This document shows, one piece after another, positions 26,011 to 38,700 of a DNA stretch of 64,000 nucleotides; position 1 is the stretch's first letter, and each line of letters begins with the position of its first letter. The position numbers and the translations under genes are program-made. The notes below the pieces were generated by a model. The model had not been told where the DNA came from and made no database searches. It worked only from the letters and a program-made list of their open reading frames with translations. Location: NCBI GenBank assembly GCA_964023205.1, contig OZ026835.1:36491083-36555082 (forward strand), given 5' to 3'. This DNA is from Lutraria lutraria (lineage: Eukaryota; Mollusca; Bivalvia; Venerida; Mactridae).

Positions 26011-26727
26011 TCTTGTTTGAATGTATGCTTTCTGGTACCACTTACCGATGCCTCTGATTCACCACAATGTAAACAAGGAGTGCCATGTTTGTTGTACAGG
26101 TGATGTACTGTTCAATATATGTTTGGTACAAAGCAAGCATTCATGCTTATCACCAGGTACATATTAATGATATTGCTTTATAAAAAAGAGAAATTTGAAA
26201 CAAAAAATCATTAGAAGCTCAAGTAATAAATAAAGCCATTTGAAATAAAATTTAAAGAAAATAAATCGTTTTTTAAAAATTAAATCAGGAGATGAAATGG
26301 AATTTAAGGAAATAAAATAAAACAATGTTGACACTCAAGAACTAATGAGTAAAATATCTTAGAACTATTAACTCTATGTTTACTACTCGAATCCAGTGAC
26401 CATACTGATGAAAAGAAATAGTTGAAAAAAGAAACTTAATGATTTGAACAACAATCTATATATCACAATGATTCCTGAAGGAATCCCACTATACATCAAC
26501 ACCAATAAGTTAAATAAATAAATAAACCTGAACCGAACTATAAAAAAACATTAAGTTAAAAAGGTTTCAGTAATGAATTTTAAGAGTTAAGCAATTAAAA
26601 ATATATCAGTATTAGAATTGAGAGAAGATGGTAAAAAATAAAATTTGATCAAAATTATGAAATCTATCAGATCAGTTATGAGATTAATTCAATTTTGTTG
26701 ATGAAGTTGATGTTAAATTGGAAATTG

Positions 26728-29700
26728 CTAATATTCAGGTGAATCACTTCTCCAGCATTGCACTTTGGCTACTGCATCTGTTTTGTTCTTAGGAACTGTG
26801 TCCAATACAGCTTCAATTGCATCAGTTCCTTGATTTCTGGAAAAAGACAAAAATTACTACATTTTGATATTACAGAAATTTCCAACTGTTACGCCACATG
26901 ACCACGAGGATACCGACCCAAAACCATTGGTCTGAGGGATATATTTGTACAGTTGCAAGAATAGCTTTCATGTGTTTTAAAACTATCCAAACTTTTCAGG
27001 AATAGAAACTTTGGAAACATCGCCATTACACGTATTGTAGAAATTACAATTGAAATTAATTGAGTTAACTGCAAAACAGTTGCATCAGTCAAATTGTCTT
27101 GTGGTAGAAAACACGTGCTTTGTAGGTATGAAGCCTACGATCTACTGTCCTCTGAGTGTGCATACTATAATAGGGCTGTACACATTAATATTGATTCATC
27201 AATCTAATAGTTCCGATGATGACACATATGTAACTGACTACTCATTATATCGCGTTTTAGAAATAATGAATAATAATTAACAAGCATTAATAATGCATGA
27301 AGTTAGCTTTATAAAACACTAGCTGTGAGTTATCTATTAATTTATTAAAGCTTGTGACATACATTGAAATTTAATATAATTCCGACTTACTCGATTACCC
27401 AAAGTTGAAACTTGCTCAAACCATTCATCCAGACACTTCCTCCCTTTTCTTTTCTTTTACATCTTTGTTTGAACAATTCAGTGCGAAGGAATTGTTCTAC
27501 ATAGTATGCCTTGTTTAGACGACTTAGACCTTCCAACTCTGTTGGCCATACAATTCCCTTGTCTGGTCTCAAGTTAGTCTGTAGGCATTATAAAAATGTA
27601 CAGTATTCAAATAGCACAATGTACGTAATTTACATTTGTGTATTTGATATTTATATATATTTATACTAATAAAATACATTAACACACAATTTTAGCTATA
27701 ATTATGCATTAAAGTCTGTTTCAATAAAGATCAAAAATCACCAAACACGAAACATGAAAACGATAAATTTATTACATCTACGTTTCGCCGCATTGGCTTA
27801 TTCAGGATAATAAATAAAATATTTGTTTATGTCTGTTTAACATATGACTACCCATTGTTGATGTCGGAAATGGAATTATACATTTTAGATGATTAGTTAC
27901 TGACAATTTTGCGTTAACCAACAGTGAATGACAGTATTTCTAAAATATAAAACTTACTTGAGAAATAACTTTCTTCTTTGCTCGATGGGATAGAACAGGT
28001 TTTTGAGAGAGAAATTTCTTGGTGTTCCGTGCAGTGCAGCCTGGACTAGCTGGTTTCACTTTTATCACATTGGGTCTTTTGATATTGGCATGGTCTTTCT
28101 TGCCATTCAGCTTATCAATACATTTGCGCATAACATTTGGTTTTCGGTTATCAGACTTCCTCTGGTTTCCACTTAACTCTATGCTGTTTGTAGTGCCTAC
28201 CTTCAGTTCCATTATCTGGTTGGCGGATTTTGATATCCCGTTTTCTGACGCATTTGACTTTTTGGAAGGTACTTTGGGTTTGGATGTTACGTTCTTTCTG
28301 GTAAGCAAGCCTTTATTTATCTTCCCTAGCATACGAGACTGGCTCTTAACAGGACTGTGACTTTCAGGATGCTCATTTGGATTGTGAACACTATGGTCGC
28401 CGACAATCGACAGTGCCATTTCATTTTGAGGTGTATACAAATGTGGCCGTGTTGGGTTGGCGAACATTGTACCTTCCTGTGTCTCTGGGTCCAAATCTGG
28501 TCTCTCTATTGCTTGGCTCCTTACGGGACTGAACACTACAGGCTGTCGTGATGGACTAATGACCATTGGAACTTCATGACCTTCTGCATTAACATCATGT
28601 TTCATTGGAGTTGGACGCATTACGGGGCTGAAAACCACTGGTTGTCGAGATGGACTTTTGAAAACAGGGACTTCCATTAAGTCTTGATTTACTGCAGGTT
28701 TCCTCATTGCTTCACACTTTACTGAAACACTTTCCACAGGTTGCCGTGTTGGGTTGGCGAACGCTGTGACTTCCTGTGATTCTGTGTTGAAATCTAGTCC
28801 TCCTTGTACTTGGTGCATTACAGGACTGAATACCACACGCTGTCGTGATGGACTTGTGAACACAGGGACCTCTTCTGATGTTGGATTTGCAGCAGACTTC
28901 ATTATGGTCTTATCTTTTACAGAATTATTTCCAACAGGTTGCCGTGTTGGGTTGGCGAACGCTGTTACTTCCTGTGATTTTGTGTTGAAATCTGGCTCCC
29001 CTTGAGCTTGGTGCATTACAGAACTTATGACCACTGGTTGCCGTGTTGGGTTGGCGAACACTTGGTCTTCCTGTGTCTCTGTATTCATAGGTGGTTTTCT
29101 ATCTTGTGCTTGGCACATTACAGGACTGAATACCACAGGCTGTCTAGATGGATCTGTGAACACAGGGACCTCTTCTGATGCTGAATTTGCAGCAGGCTTC
29201 TTTGAGGTCTTATATCTTGCAGAATTAATTCCAACAGGTTGCCGTGTTGGGTTGGCGAACGCTGTGACTTCCTGTGACTCTGTGTTGAAAACTGGTCCCC
29301 CTTGTGCTTGGCGCATTACAGAACTTATGACCACTGGTTGCCGTGTTGGGTTGGCGAACACTTGGTCTTCCTGCGTCTCTGTATTCATAGATGGTTTTCT
29401 ATCTTGTGCTTGGCGCATTACAGGACTTATGACCACTGGTTGCCGTGTTGGGTTGGCGAACAATTGGTCTTCCTGTGTCTCTGTATTCATAGATGGTTTT
29501 CTATCTTGTGCTTGGCGCATTACAGGACTGAATACCACAGGCTGTCTAGATGGACTTTTAAAGACAGGGACTTCCTCTGATGCTGGATTAGCAGCAGGTT
29601 TCTTTCCGTTCTTATTTCTAACAGAATTATTTCCAACAGGTTGCCGTGTTGGGTTGGCGAACACTGTTACTTCCTGTGATTTTGTGTTGAAATCTGGTTC

Positions 29701-32700
29701 CCCTTGTGTATTCCGTATAACAGGACTGGATGCCATAGGTTGCCGTGTTGGGTTGGCGAACGCTGTGGCTTCCTGTAATTCTGTGTTCAAATCTGGTTCC
29801 TCTTGTGCTTGGCGCATTACAGGACTAAACAACACAGGCTGTCGCGAAGGACTTGTGAACACAGGGACTTCTTTTGATGCTGGATTTGCAGCAGGCTTCT
29901 TTGTGGTCTTACCTTTTACAAATTTAATCCCTACAGGTTGCCGTGTTGGATTGGCGAACGCTGTGAGATCCTGTGACTCTGTGTTGTTATCTGGTCCCCC
30001 TTGTGTTTTGCATTTAACAGGACTGGATACCATAGGTTGCCGTGGTGGGTTGGCGAACGCTGTGGCTTCCTGTTGATCTTTGTTCCCAGTTGGTGTCTCA
30101 AGTGTCTGACGCAATACTGGACTGAAAACAACATGCTGTTTTGACGGACATGTAAACACAGGGACCTCCAGTAATTTTGGATTTACATCAGGTTTCTTCA
30201 TCGTCTCACACTTCAAAGAACTACTTCCTGGCTGCCATGTTTGATTTGAGCACACCGGGCCTGATATAACGTCTTTGTTTATGACTGGCTGTAAATGTGA
30301 CAATACATTTCCGTCATTCAAACATTCCTCTTTTATTGATTTATCGGACGGCGGATGGTGGTGTCCTAATACACTCATTACGTCGTCATCTGGACTTTTT
30401 GGTAATTGCAGTCGAGGGACAGGACTGAAAACCATATGTTGTTGCGTAGGATTGTTGAAATCAGGATCGTCTTTGTTATCTGATACTACTGGAATTTTCC
30501 ACGTGTCCGAAACCGGTTTCTTATGCTCCTTGCTAATATTAGGATCTGCAACAGGTTGCCGTGTTGGGTTGGCGTACCCTGTGATCTCTAAGACCTCTTT
30601 GTGTGGAAATGATGGTAATGCTGTCAGTGTGGCCGACATTTCATCACCACCATTTGTTTGCTTCATGGTAACAGCTTGTCTTGGTGAATAGTTTCCATGT
30701 CTCCCCTGAAAATGAACGGTAGAGACAAGATGGCAAAATAACGCAACCCAATAACGCCTGGCATATGTGCAAAGAAAACAACTTATTGTTTATTACCATA
30801 TCGAAAACTAACAAGCAAATTGATGGAAATACCCCAAATTGGCATAAACAAATGACTCTGTAATGCGAATATATGGAATATTTCCATGAGTTATGTATGT
30901 TATACATGATATACTCACAAACAAACAAAAATCTTAATCTAAAAATTTGGAAAATAAAAAAACTCATACTAAATGATACAAAATATAGTACAAATGCATG
31001 TACTAATTAAAAATGTAAAGTAAGAAATGCAAGACAAGTACCTACACAATGTTTTGTAAAAATGACACTACATACTGAGGCAATGACGTGACATAAGTAC
31101 TTATTACGCAATGGACGTATAAACTCTATTTGGGGTCGAATGAATTACAAGGACATTTTATTTTGGCAGTAAGATAAACTACACTTAAGGGAAATATTGG
31201 ACAAGTTACATGACAAATATCTAATCAATTAATTTTACTTACATTTGGTTTGTCACTTCCACCTTCGCCAGCTTCGGTACATTTGTTTCTCTTGAAGTTC
31301 ATGTTCTAGATTAGAGAAGGCATGAACTACTGATTTAGATATCTTTCAATTATGACTTCACATATACAAATGGTATGTCACTGACGAAGATCTAGCATGT
31401 TCTAACAATAACTTTGGCTTAAGTACACATTAATAAGTCATCAGTGGTAAGAAAGTGTAAGTAGAAAATATAAGTTACAGGAATATGAAAAAAACTTCAA
31501 AAATCAACATACCTTGCCATACTGTTCCAAGCAGAATTGTTCAAACTTTGTCTGCACTTCCGGGTCTTGATATATTGGTGACAACAGTGAATTAGAACTA
31601 GCAGAACTTCCGGGTGAGATGACATCATGCTCATATGCCAGGGATTCAATCATGTACTCGATATCTGGTACATCGGTACAGAACTCACTTAGAATGGCTT
31701 TAACCTTCTCATAGTAAGTTCGGAGCTCATGTTTAGTGAGATTAGCCTTTGCTGAAAAACATAACTAGATTATGACCATCTAAAGTGACAATGTATTGCA
31801 TTCATTTGTGTTTTTCATAAAGTTATCTAGGACAAATCGGTGGTCTAGAGGTAATACGGTGGACTACTGAACGAGAGGTCGTAGCATCGAATTTCGACTC
31901 CGTCTGTCTGCATTCCAGGGACGCCTTTTCAGTATTTCCATCCCAGCTACCGAGCCAAGTGCTATGTTAAAACACAAGAAACGAGTTAGGTGTACCTCTA
32001 ACAGGAACAACTATAACAAAACGTTATAGGTAGACGAATTACAAGAAGCATATTGGTTTATGTTTTTTGTATAAAGTTGCTTTTTTCATAAAGGATATTG
32101 ACTGTATATTTTATTCAATCATCCTTTAAGGAGAGTATAAAATATTTATATGATATGAGTAATACACATTATAATGACAATCATGAGTATTTGACAAATG
32201 AATAAATTCATGTATATACTTCACAAGCACATGGTAATATCATACCCTATATCAATCAAATAGAATCAACGAATTCACCATAAATCTGAGCACTATCATA
32301 CAACCACATTGAACTTCAAATAGCTACACATCAACTTATCTAGGCAATGCCATCATGATTTACTTACCTGTCAACTATTAATAGATTCAGTCATCACCAT
32401 TAGCCAATCAAATGGCCTGGATTAGCCAAACTAGTAATAGACACTACACTATATAATCGCAAACAGCTATAATAAACTAATACTCATAAGTATAATTCGT
32501 CTAGAAAAACTACTCAAAAAGAATAGGGATATAATTGCCCGGATCTCCTGTATCTCTGAAATGACCATAGCTGACTAATGGGTCGCTAAACAATAGGCAA
32601 AAAAGCTATCTCTAACGATCTTATTTCGTGTCAGTTATTTCAGCGGCTGTTTTTGTAATTTATAACAAGGCACGCAGACACATTTACTGTTAATGCTTCG

Positions 32701-35700
32701 CACGATTTCCCTTAACTAAGTAGGTGTGTAATAAAAACAAAATGAGTATTTCATGAGTTTGTCTGAATGTATTTACTTTCAAACACTCCCCTATTTTGGG
32801 TGGGGTAAGATTTGAGGTTGAGACTAAGTCCCATTCCTCGGCCTGAAAATATGTTTTTCCGTATTATTCATACAACTCTCCTCCAGTTGAATTCTATTTT
32901 TTCTATGGGACAAAAGCATTGCCGCACTGATCTGTCTCAAATATTTAAAAGCTATTGAGAATTAACTGTTGTGAAGATTCGCATGCCTCGTCTTATTACT
33001 GTTTGCAGATGATATAGTTTTATTAACGACTGGTCAAACAAGTCTGCTCGCTCAAATTGATAGCATATTTCAGTATTCCGAGAAATTGGGGTTAAAGATA
33101 AATGTTAATAAAACTAAGACATGTATATTCGTAAAGAGGAAGCAAAATAGAACTACTGAGTTTTTCATTGATGGTAATAAAATTGATTTTGTTAAATCGT
33201 TTACATACTTGTGTGATAAATTTTAATGACACAGGCAATTTGTCAAGTGCATCAAAAGCACTATATCATCAAGCATTAAGAGCCTACCATAATCTGCTTG
33301 CACTTTTTGATAGAGTAAAATTAGATGTTCAAACCAAATTGTCTTTATTTGATAGCAAGGTAATGCCAATTTTATTATACGGCTCAGAGGTATGGGGAGT
33401 TTATAACTTTAAAGGGGCATGCCCAAGAACTGCTGTGCCATTTCTTTCGTACACCAAAAATTCGTTTGTCACTTGTAAGACCAATTATTACCGAAAAGTC
33501 AAAGAAGAATGTGCGTTCAAAAATTACCCTATAATGCACGCGTCGGTATTTGTATGTCGGTTTGAATAAAAGGCTGTCAGCCTTTTATTGACGACAACGA
33601 TATTTCCGATACGTCATAGAGTTTAACTGAGCATGTGCGCTGCTTTCAAGTGAACATAGCATGAGCAATACTTACCATTTCAGTTTGTTGACATTTTTCC
33701 GCTATGTTTTCGGTTTTGACAGATCCCGAAAAGGACGAGTTGTGAAAATGACGAATAATTTCTGAGGCCAGAATCGGCAGGTTGGGTAAATCTTGAAAGT
33801 GTATTTTGAGTAAACTAGCGGGATATTTTGTAAATATTTCACAGGGCTCTCATTAATTGATTTAGGCATTAAAATGATACCAATTTAATTGCTATTCGAG
33901 ACACTTCAGTTCCAGGGCATGCCCCTTTAAATATGCCGAAAAACTTCATTAAAAAGTTTGTAAATATATATTAGAGTAAAAAGACAAACACCAACTTATG
34001 CAATTTATAGAGAGCTGGGGCGGTATCCCCTGAATATTTTAGCAAAAGAAAGATCTATTAAATTTTGGCACAAAATTATAAAAAATCCTGGTACTCCAAT
34101 GCATAATATGATACTTATGTTCTGCTTTGATTTCTCGTTGGTTTCTACTGGGGAATTTCTAAAACAAAAAGATGTCCTTTTCCTCAATTTATTTTCTTAA
34201 GTATATTTAATATATTTCTTACCAGAGTCATACAATCTATGACCCTTTAGAGGAAAGGACTTTACGAAAACAACTTCTACAACAATAACTGACCAATCAA
34301 TTTCTTTATAATTCACGTGACAGTTAATTTTAACCAATCAAATATAATTTCTTGTTATAAAATTAGAAATCAGCCGATGAAACAATGTTTATTTCTAACT
34401 TAAAGTATTAACTGAAACCCTTTAAGTTCTTGTCAAATCCGCTTAAGGTGACTGATAATATTAAAAGTTCTTTTATAATTTTACTATCGAAAGGTCTGAA
34501 AAATAGATAACTAATAAAGTTAAAGCGATTAAATGAGATAGGTAAATTTAGATCTTCCTATCTGTATTAATTCTTATGTTACAATTGACCAAAAGTTGCT
34601 AGGATACAAGTTGTTTAATTAGATCTTACTACATACATTTTCTTTAACCCAATTTCTTCTAAAAATTATTACAAACAACATCAAACACAATTTAATTAAT
34701 AAAACAAAAAATCAAAAATTTTAATGCATAATACCACCTCCTCCCCTAAATTTTCTTTATTCCTATAAAGAAGAAAGGAGATGACATAAATATATATTTT
34801 TTTCTTCTAAGTACAATACCATTGTCATGCTTAAATTGCATATAAGTATTCTATAGAATCCTTTTTTTTATATATATATAACATCATTTATGTATCTACT
34901 AAAATAATAAAACAAAAAGAACATATTTACACCAAATCACATAAAATATATAATGTCAATTCATTACACAAAAACTTAAACATATTACAACAATTCACAT
35001 TTAATATATACTGTTTAGACACAATTCACTTGATAATGTCACCAAAATTAATATTACAATCTGTCAACACTTGACATGTTTTTTGTTGTTTTTTTTTTTC
35101 AATCAGGTGGTGCTATAACTTCTGTAAAGCAATGGTTATAAACCTTTATTACCAAGATTGTAAAGGCATGAATAACTTGTCATGCTGAATAAAGAAGTAG
35201 GCACAATAAGTTGTAGACATAATATGTCTTATTTTCCTAGAAACAAAATAATTAACTTTTAAACTGGATTCCATATGTAAGGTTTGGTTTGTCAGTTTAT
35301 TTCTTATTTCAAATTCATCCCAGTCAAATGTAACAATTGGGGTCAACATACCTCTGATGGTTATTTGTTCAATGTTTTTAGGTGCCTTAATTTGCCAGTA
35401 AGTAGGACATAAAGTAAGAGTTTTAAGTGGTACCTGTACTGAGGATTTCCCATTAGTGATTTCAACCACTATTTTAGTACTGTTCCTTGAAGCATTACAT
35501 GTATTTATGATTACAAATATAAGTAGAATTATGACTATTACATTGAGTACTATGAGCCAATGGTCAATTTTCAAATCTAATTGTTCCCAGAAATATACAT
35601 CAGGTTCAGTTGTTGGTTTAGACGTTTTATAAATAAGTGATGGAACCGTTGAAGCTTGAACCTGTTTAGTACAAGATGATTGTAATACAGACACAATTAT

Positions 35701-38700
35701 TAATACTTTTCTAAGTTTAACAGCCGTAATGATAAAAGCAATCAAAGAAAATGCTGCAACTGATGCTGTTGCATATAAAATTATATCATTTGTTGAAATG
35801 ATGCTGTCATTTAAATCAATATTCCCTGACAATAAAGAATCTGTAAGAGACTGGTAAATAAGAGAATTCTTTTTAGCTGATTGTGCCATTCTTTGTAAGT
35901 TTAGGTGAGCTTTGTTATCATCTGCCAAAATGTTATTCATAGTGTGATTATAAATTTCAAATTTTGGAACATTCACATCCAAAGGATTTTCAAATAAAGA
36001 GTTGCTACCAATATCACTCAAAGAGCTCTCATTAAAAAATTGTTGTAACAAGGCAAGATTTACAGGATGTAATTTTGTTGTTGTATTTTCATAGCAATCT
36101 GTTAGTCTTGCAGGTAAATATGTATGACTAGTAGAAACTGAACAATCACATGGAATATTCATAGTACAAAATTTGCAACCTTCCACCATTTTTTTTCCAT
36201 TTTTACAATCATATTCAAGGACATCAATATCATAAACTAATATAGAATTTTTTGATAGCAGAACAACATCAGAAGAAATATGATTCATTAAAAATCTAAA
36301 ATTACAACTTTCTTTAATCAGTATCTTGTCATTGTTAAACAAAGACAATTCACAAGATTTCTTAATAGCTGGTGATAACATTCTATTATATTCACACTGA
36401 ATAATCTTATTAAACTTGCAATTTTTAAGTTCCTGACTCTCAAATGTTGTGTAATACTGTAAATCATGAGTTATGGCAATATAACTAGGTAAATCTAGTA
36501 TTTGGGTTGCATGATTTGAACTATCATTCACAGGCACTGGAAATGATTTTATCTTGTATAACATCAATGACTTAACAAATGGTGAAATAGGGAATTTCAC
36601 AGAAACATACAGAATAGAACCTTTCCTAGCATAAATTGTGTTAGCATAATGATAAATAAGTGCTGGGTCTGTATATATTAAATGAAATCCTGGAAACTTC
36701 ATGTCAAGAATGTTCTGAATATCACCTAAAGTGCTTGACATGGTTTCAAAATTAATTAAATGTGGAGACACTTTACCACCAATTAAATCATATATACCCT
36801 CAAGAAGTTCATTAAAAATTGTTTCCAACTGCCTAGACTTTGTAATTTGTTTAGAAATGAATACACTCATTGTTGAAAATGATTTCTCTAAGTTATCAAA
36901 TGACTCAAACAACTGAGTTTGAATGTGCTCAATAGCCAAATGGTTTTCTTCTAACCCTTTAACAATATTATTCATTCTTTCATCTGTAGCTTTCATGTAA
37001 GAACTCAGATCATCTTCATGTTGTTCTACAGACTTACTAAGGTTGCTTGAGATTTTATTTAAAGAATTTATATGTCTGGCTAACAATTCTACATCTTTTA
37101 CTGTAGCTGTACCAAAAATTGATCTGGAAAGATCGCCTATAAATGGTAAAATTGCACGCCTACTTCTACCTTTAACAGAAAATTTCTTTTCAGGCAACAA
37201 TTTAATAATAGTATCTATTGTACCATTTATCATAACTTCCGTTTCTTGTCGAATCTGATTGATTTCAACTAACATTTCATTTACTACATCACAAAACTTT
37301 TTGTTTCTATTACAACCAAAAATACTAAAAAGATTGGCTGTTCTTGGCAGTATTATTTCAAATGTATGGATCCATGACTCCCCTGCTAACTGCATATGAT
37401 CCACTGGTTCAAAGACAACCCCATAATTCAGACGTTGCAAGTCAGAGACCGTCTTTCCAGACACCGATGGACAACATAGTATCATGCTCAAGGTCAACAT
37501 CAGGACAATGGAAGCAACTAGAATACAAGGAAATGAAAAGAATCACCAAATGGACAAAGTGATCAGCTTTGCCTTACTTTGAACAAAATGTTAGAAATAA
37601 AAACATAAAGAAGACCATTCATTCAATACACACACATACAGTAATCACATACATACACATTTAGTTCAAAATATGGTGCTCCCTATGGTGATCCCCATCA
37701 AACCAGCATTTAGCTCTGCCATCTTAATGATGCAAACCCGAACAATATTCCATGAAAAGAATTTAAACACTATGTGCCAAGTATAAAGTTAACGATATAA
37801 AAACTTTAGATACTATAAGTGTCTGAAAATTCAACAACTCATTAAGGGCTTGAACCTAATTAATACTCAATTATTGAAACATTTATATTGTCTTTTTCTT
37901 TTCTCACCCCCTTGAGTATGTCTTACATAAAATAAACGTTTCAGTTCTTCACTTACATTTTCATCTACCTGCCAAGAAGGTTTATAATTCTTATTGCTCC
38001 ATTCAATAAGATACTCTTTCAAACCATTTCTTACTCTTAGTTTTAATATTTTGTTAGCTTTGTACCATATGCCATCATTGGATGCCGGTGATTTTTCCAA
38101 TTGTTTAGATTGGCTTCTGTTATGTTCACTCACCTGACTCTCCGGATTCCGTCTTTGGAAATCTCGATTATATCCTATGTTTAATTGAATATCATTTCTA
38201 CCATTATCTTGGTCAGGGTTATTTACCCTATCATTTTGATTAGTACCATTATTTTGAGACTCAATTAATTCCTCATCTCTACTTTGAAACCTAAAGTTTT
38301 CTGGATCATTATACCTTTTCAAGTCTGTGCATTGACTGGTGCTCTATGAAGTTGATGCGTATTGCTTTCTGCAATTCTATATGTATCAGAAGATATTTTT
38401 TGTCTTATATAATACGGACCCTTCCATTTATACTCTAACTTAGAGGTTAGACCAGGAGTATGCTTATTAATTTTCAATAATACCTGCTCTAAAATTTTGA
38501 AGTCAGAAGGTTGAGCTTTTAGATCATGCCTTACCTTTGATTCCTGCTGAGTAATTTCAGTATTTTGTTTCGCAATATCATGTATTACTTTAAGTCTTTG
38601 TAACAGAGATTTTACATGTTGCTTAGCTTCTGTACTAAGTGTTTCTCGCGGTATAAGGTTTACATCTACAGGAAGTCTCATCTCACCTCCAAACATCATT

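Larger units (their letters stand above)
22301..26727. other. Gene-free stretch
   Basis: No gene found between the repeat nest and the repeat-protein gene. It contains one MITE copy (about 22785-22875) and the GT-rich tract at 25380-26010. The rest is AT-rich. The part just below 26728 should hold the 3' UTR of the minus-strand gene, but I found no clear AATAAA there. Confidence 0.4.

Noticed and set aside
29027..30076. 349-codon plus-strand ORF opposite the repeat-protein exon
   Set aside because: It is the antisense shadow of the DNA repeats in 27958-30705. The minus frame has splice sites that join to five other exons; the plus frame has none.
28400..30600. CRISPR-like regular repeats
   Set aside because: Repeats of ~100 bp lie inside one open reading frame in an animal gene, with diverged but coding spacers. 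It is a coding minisatellite.
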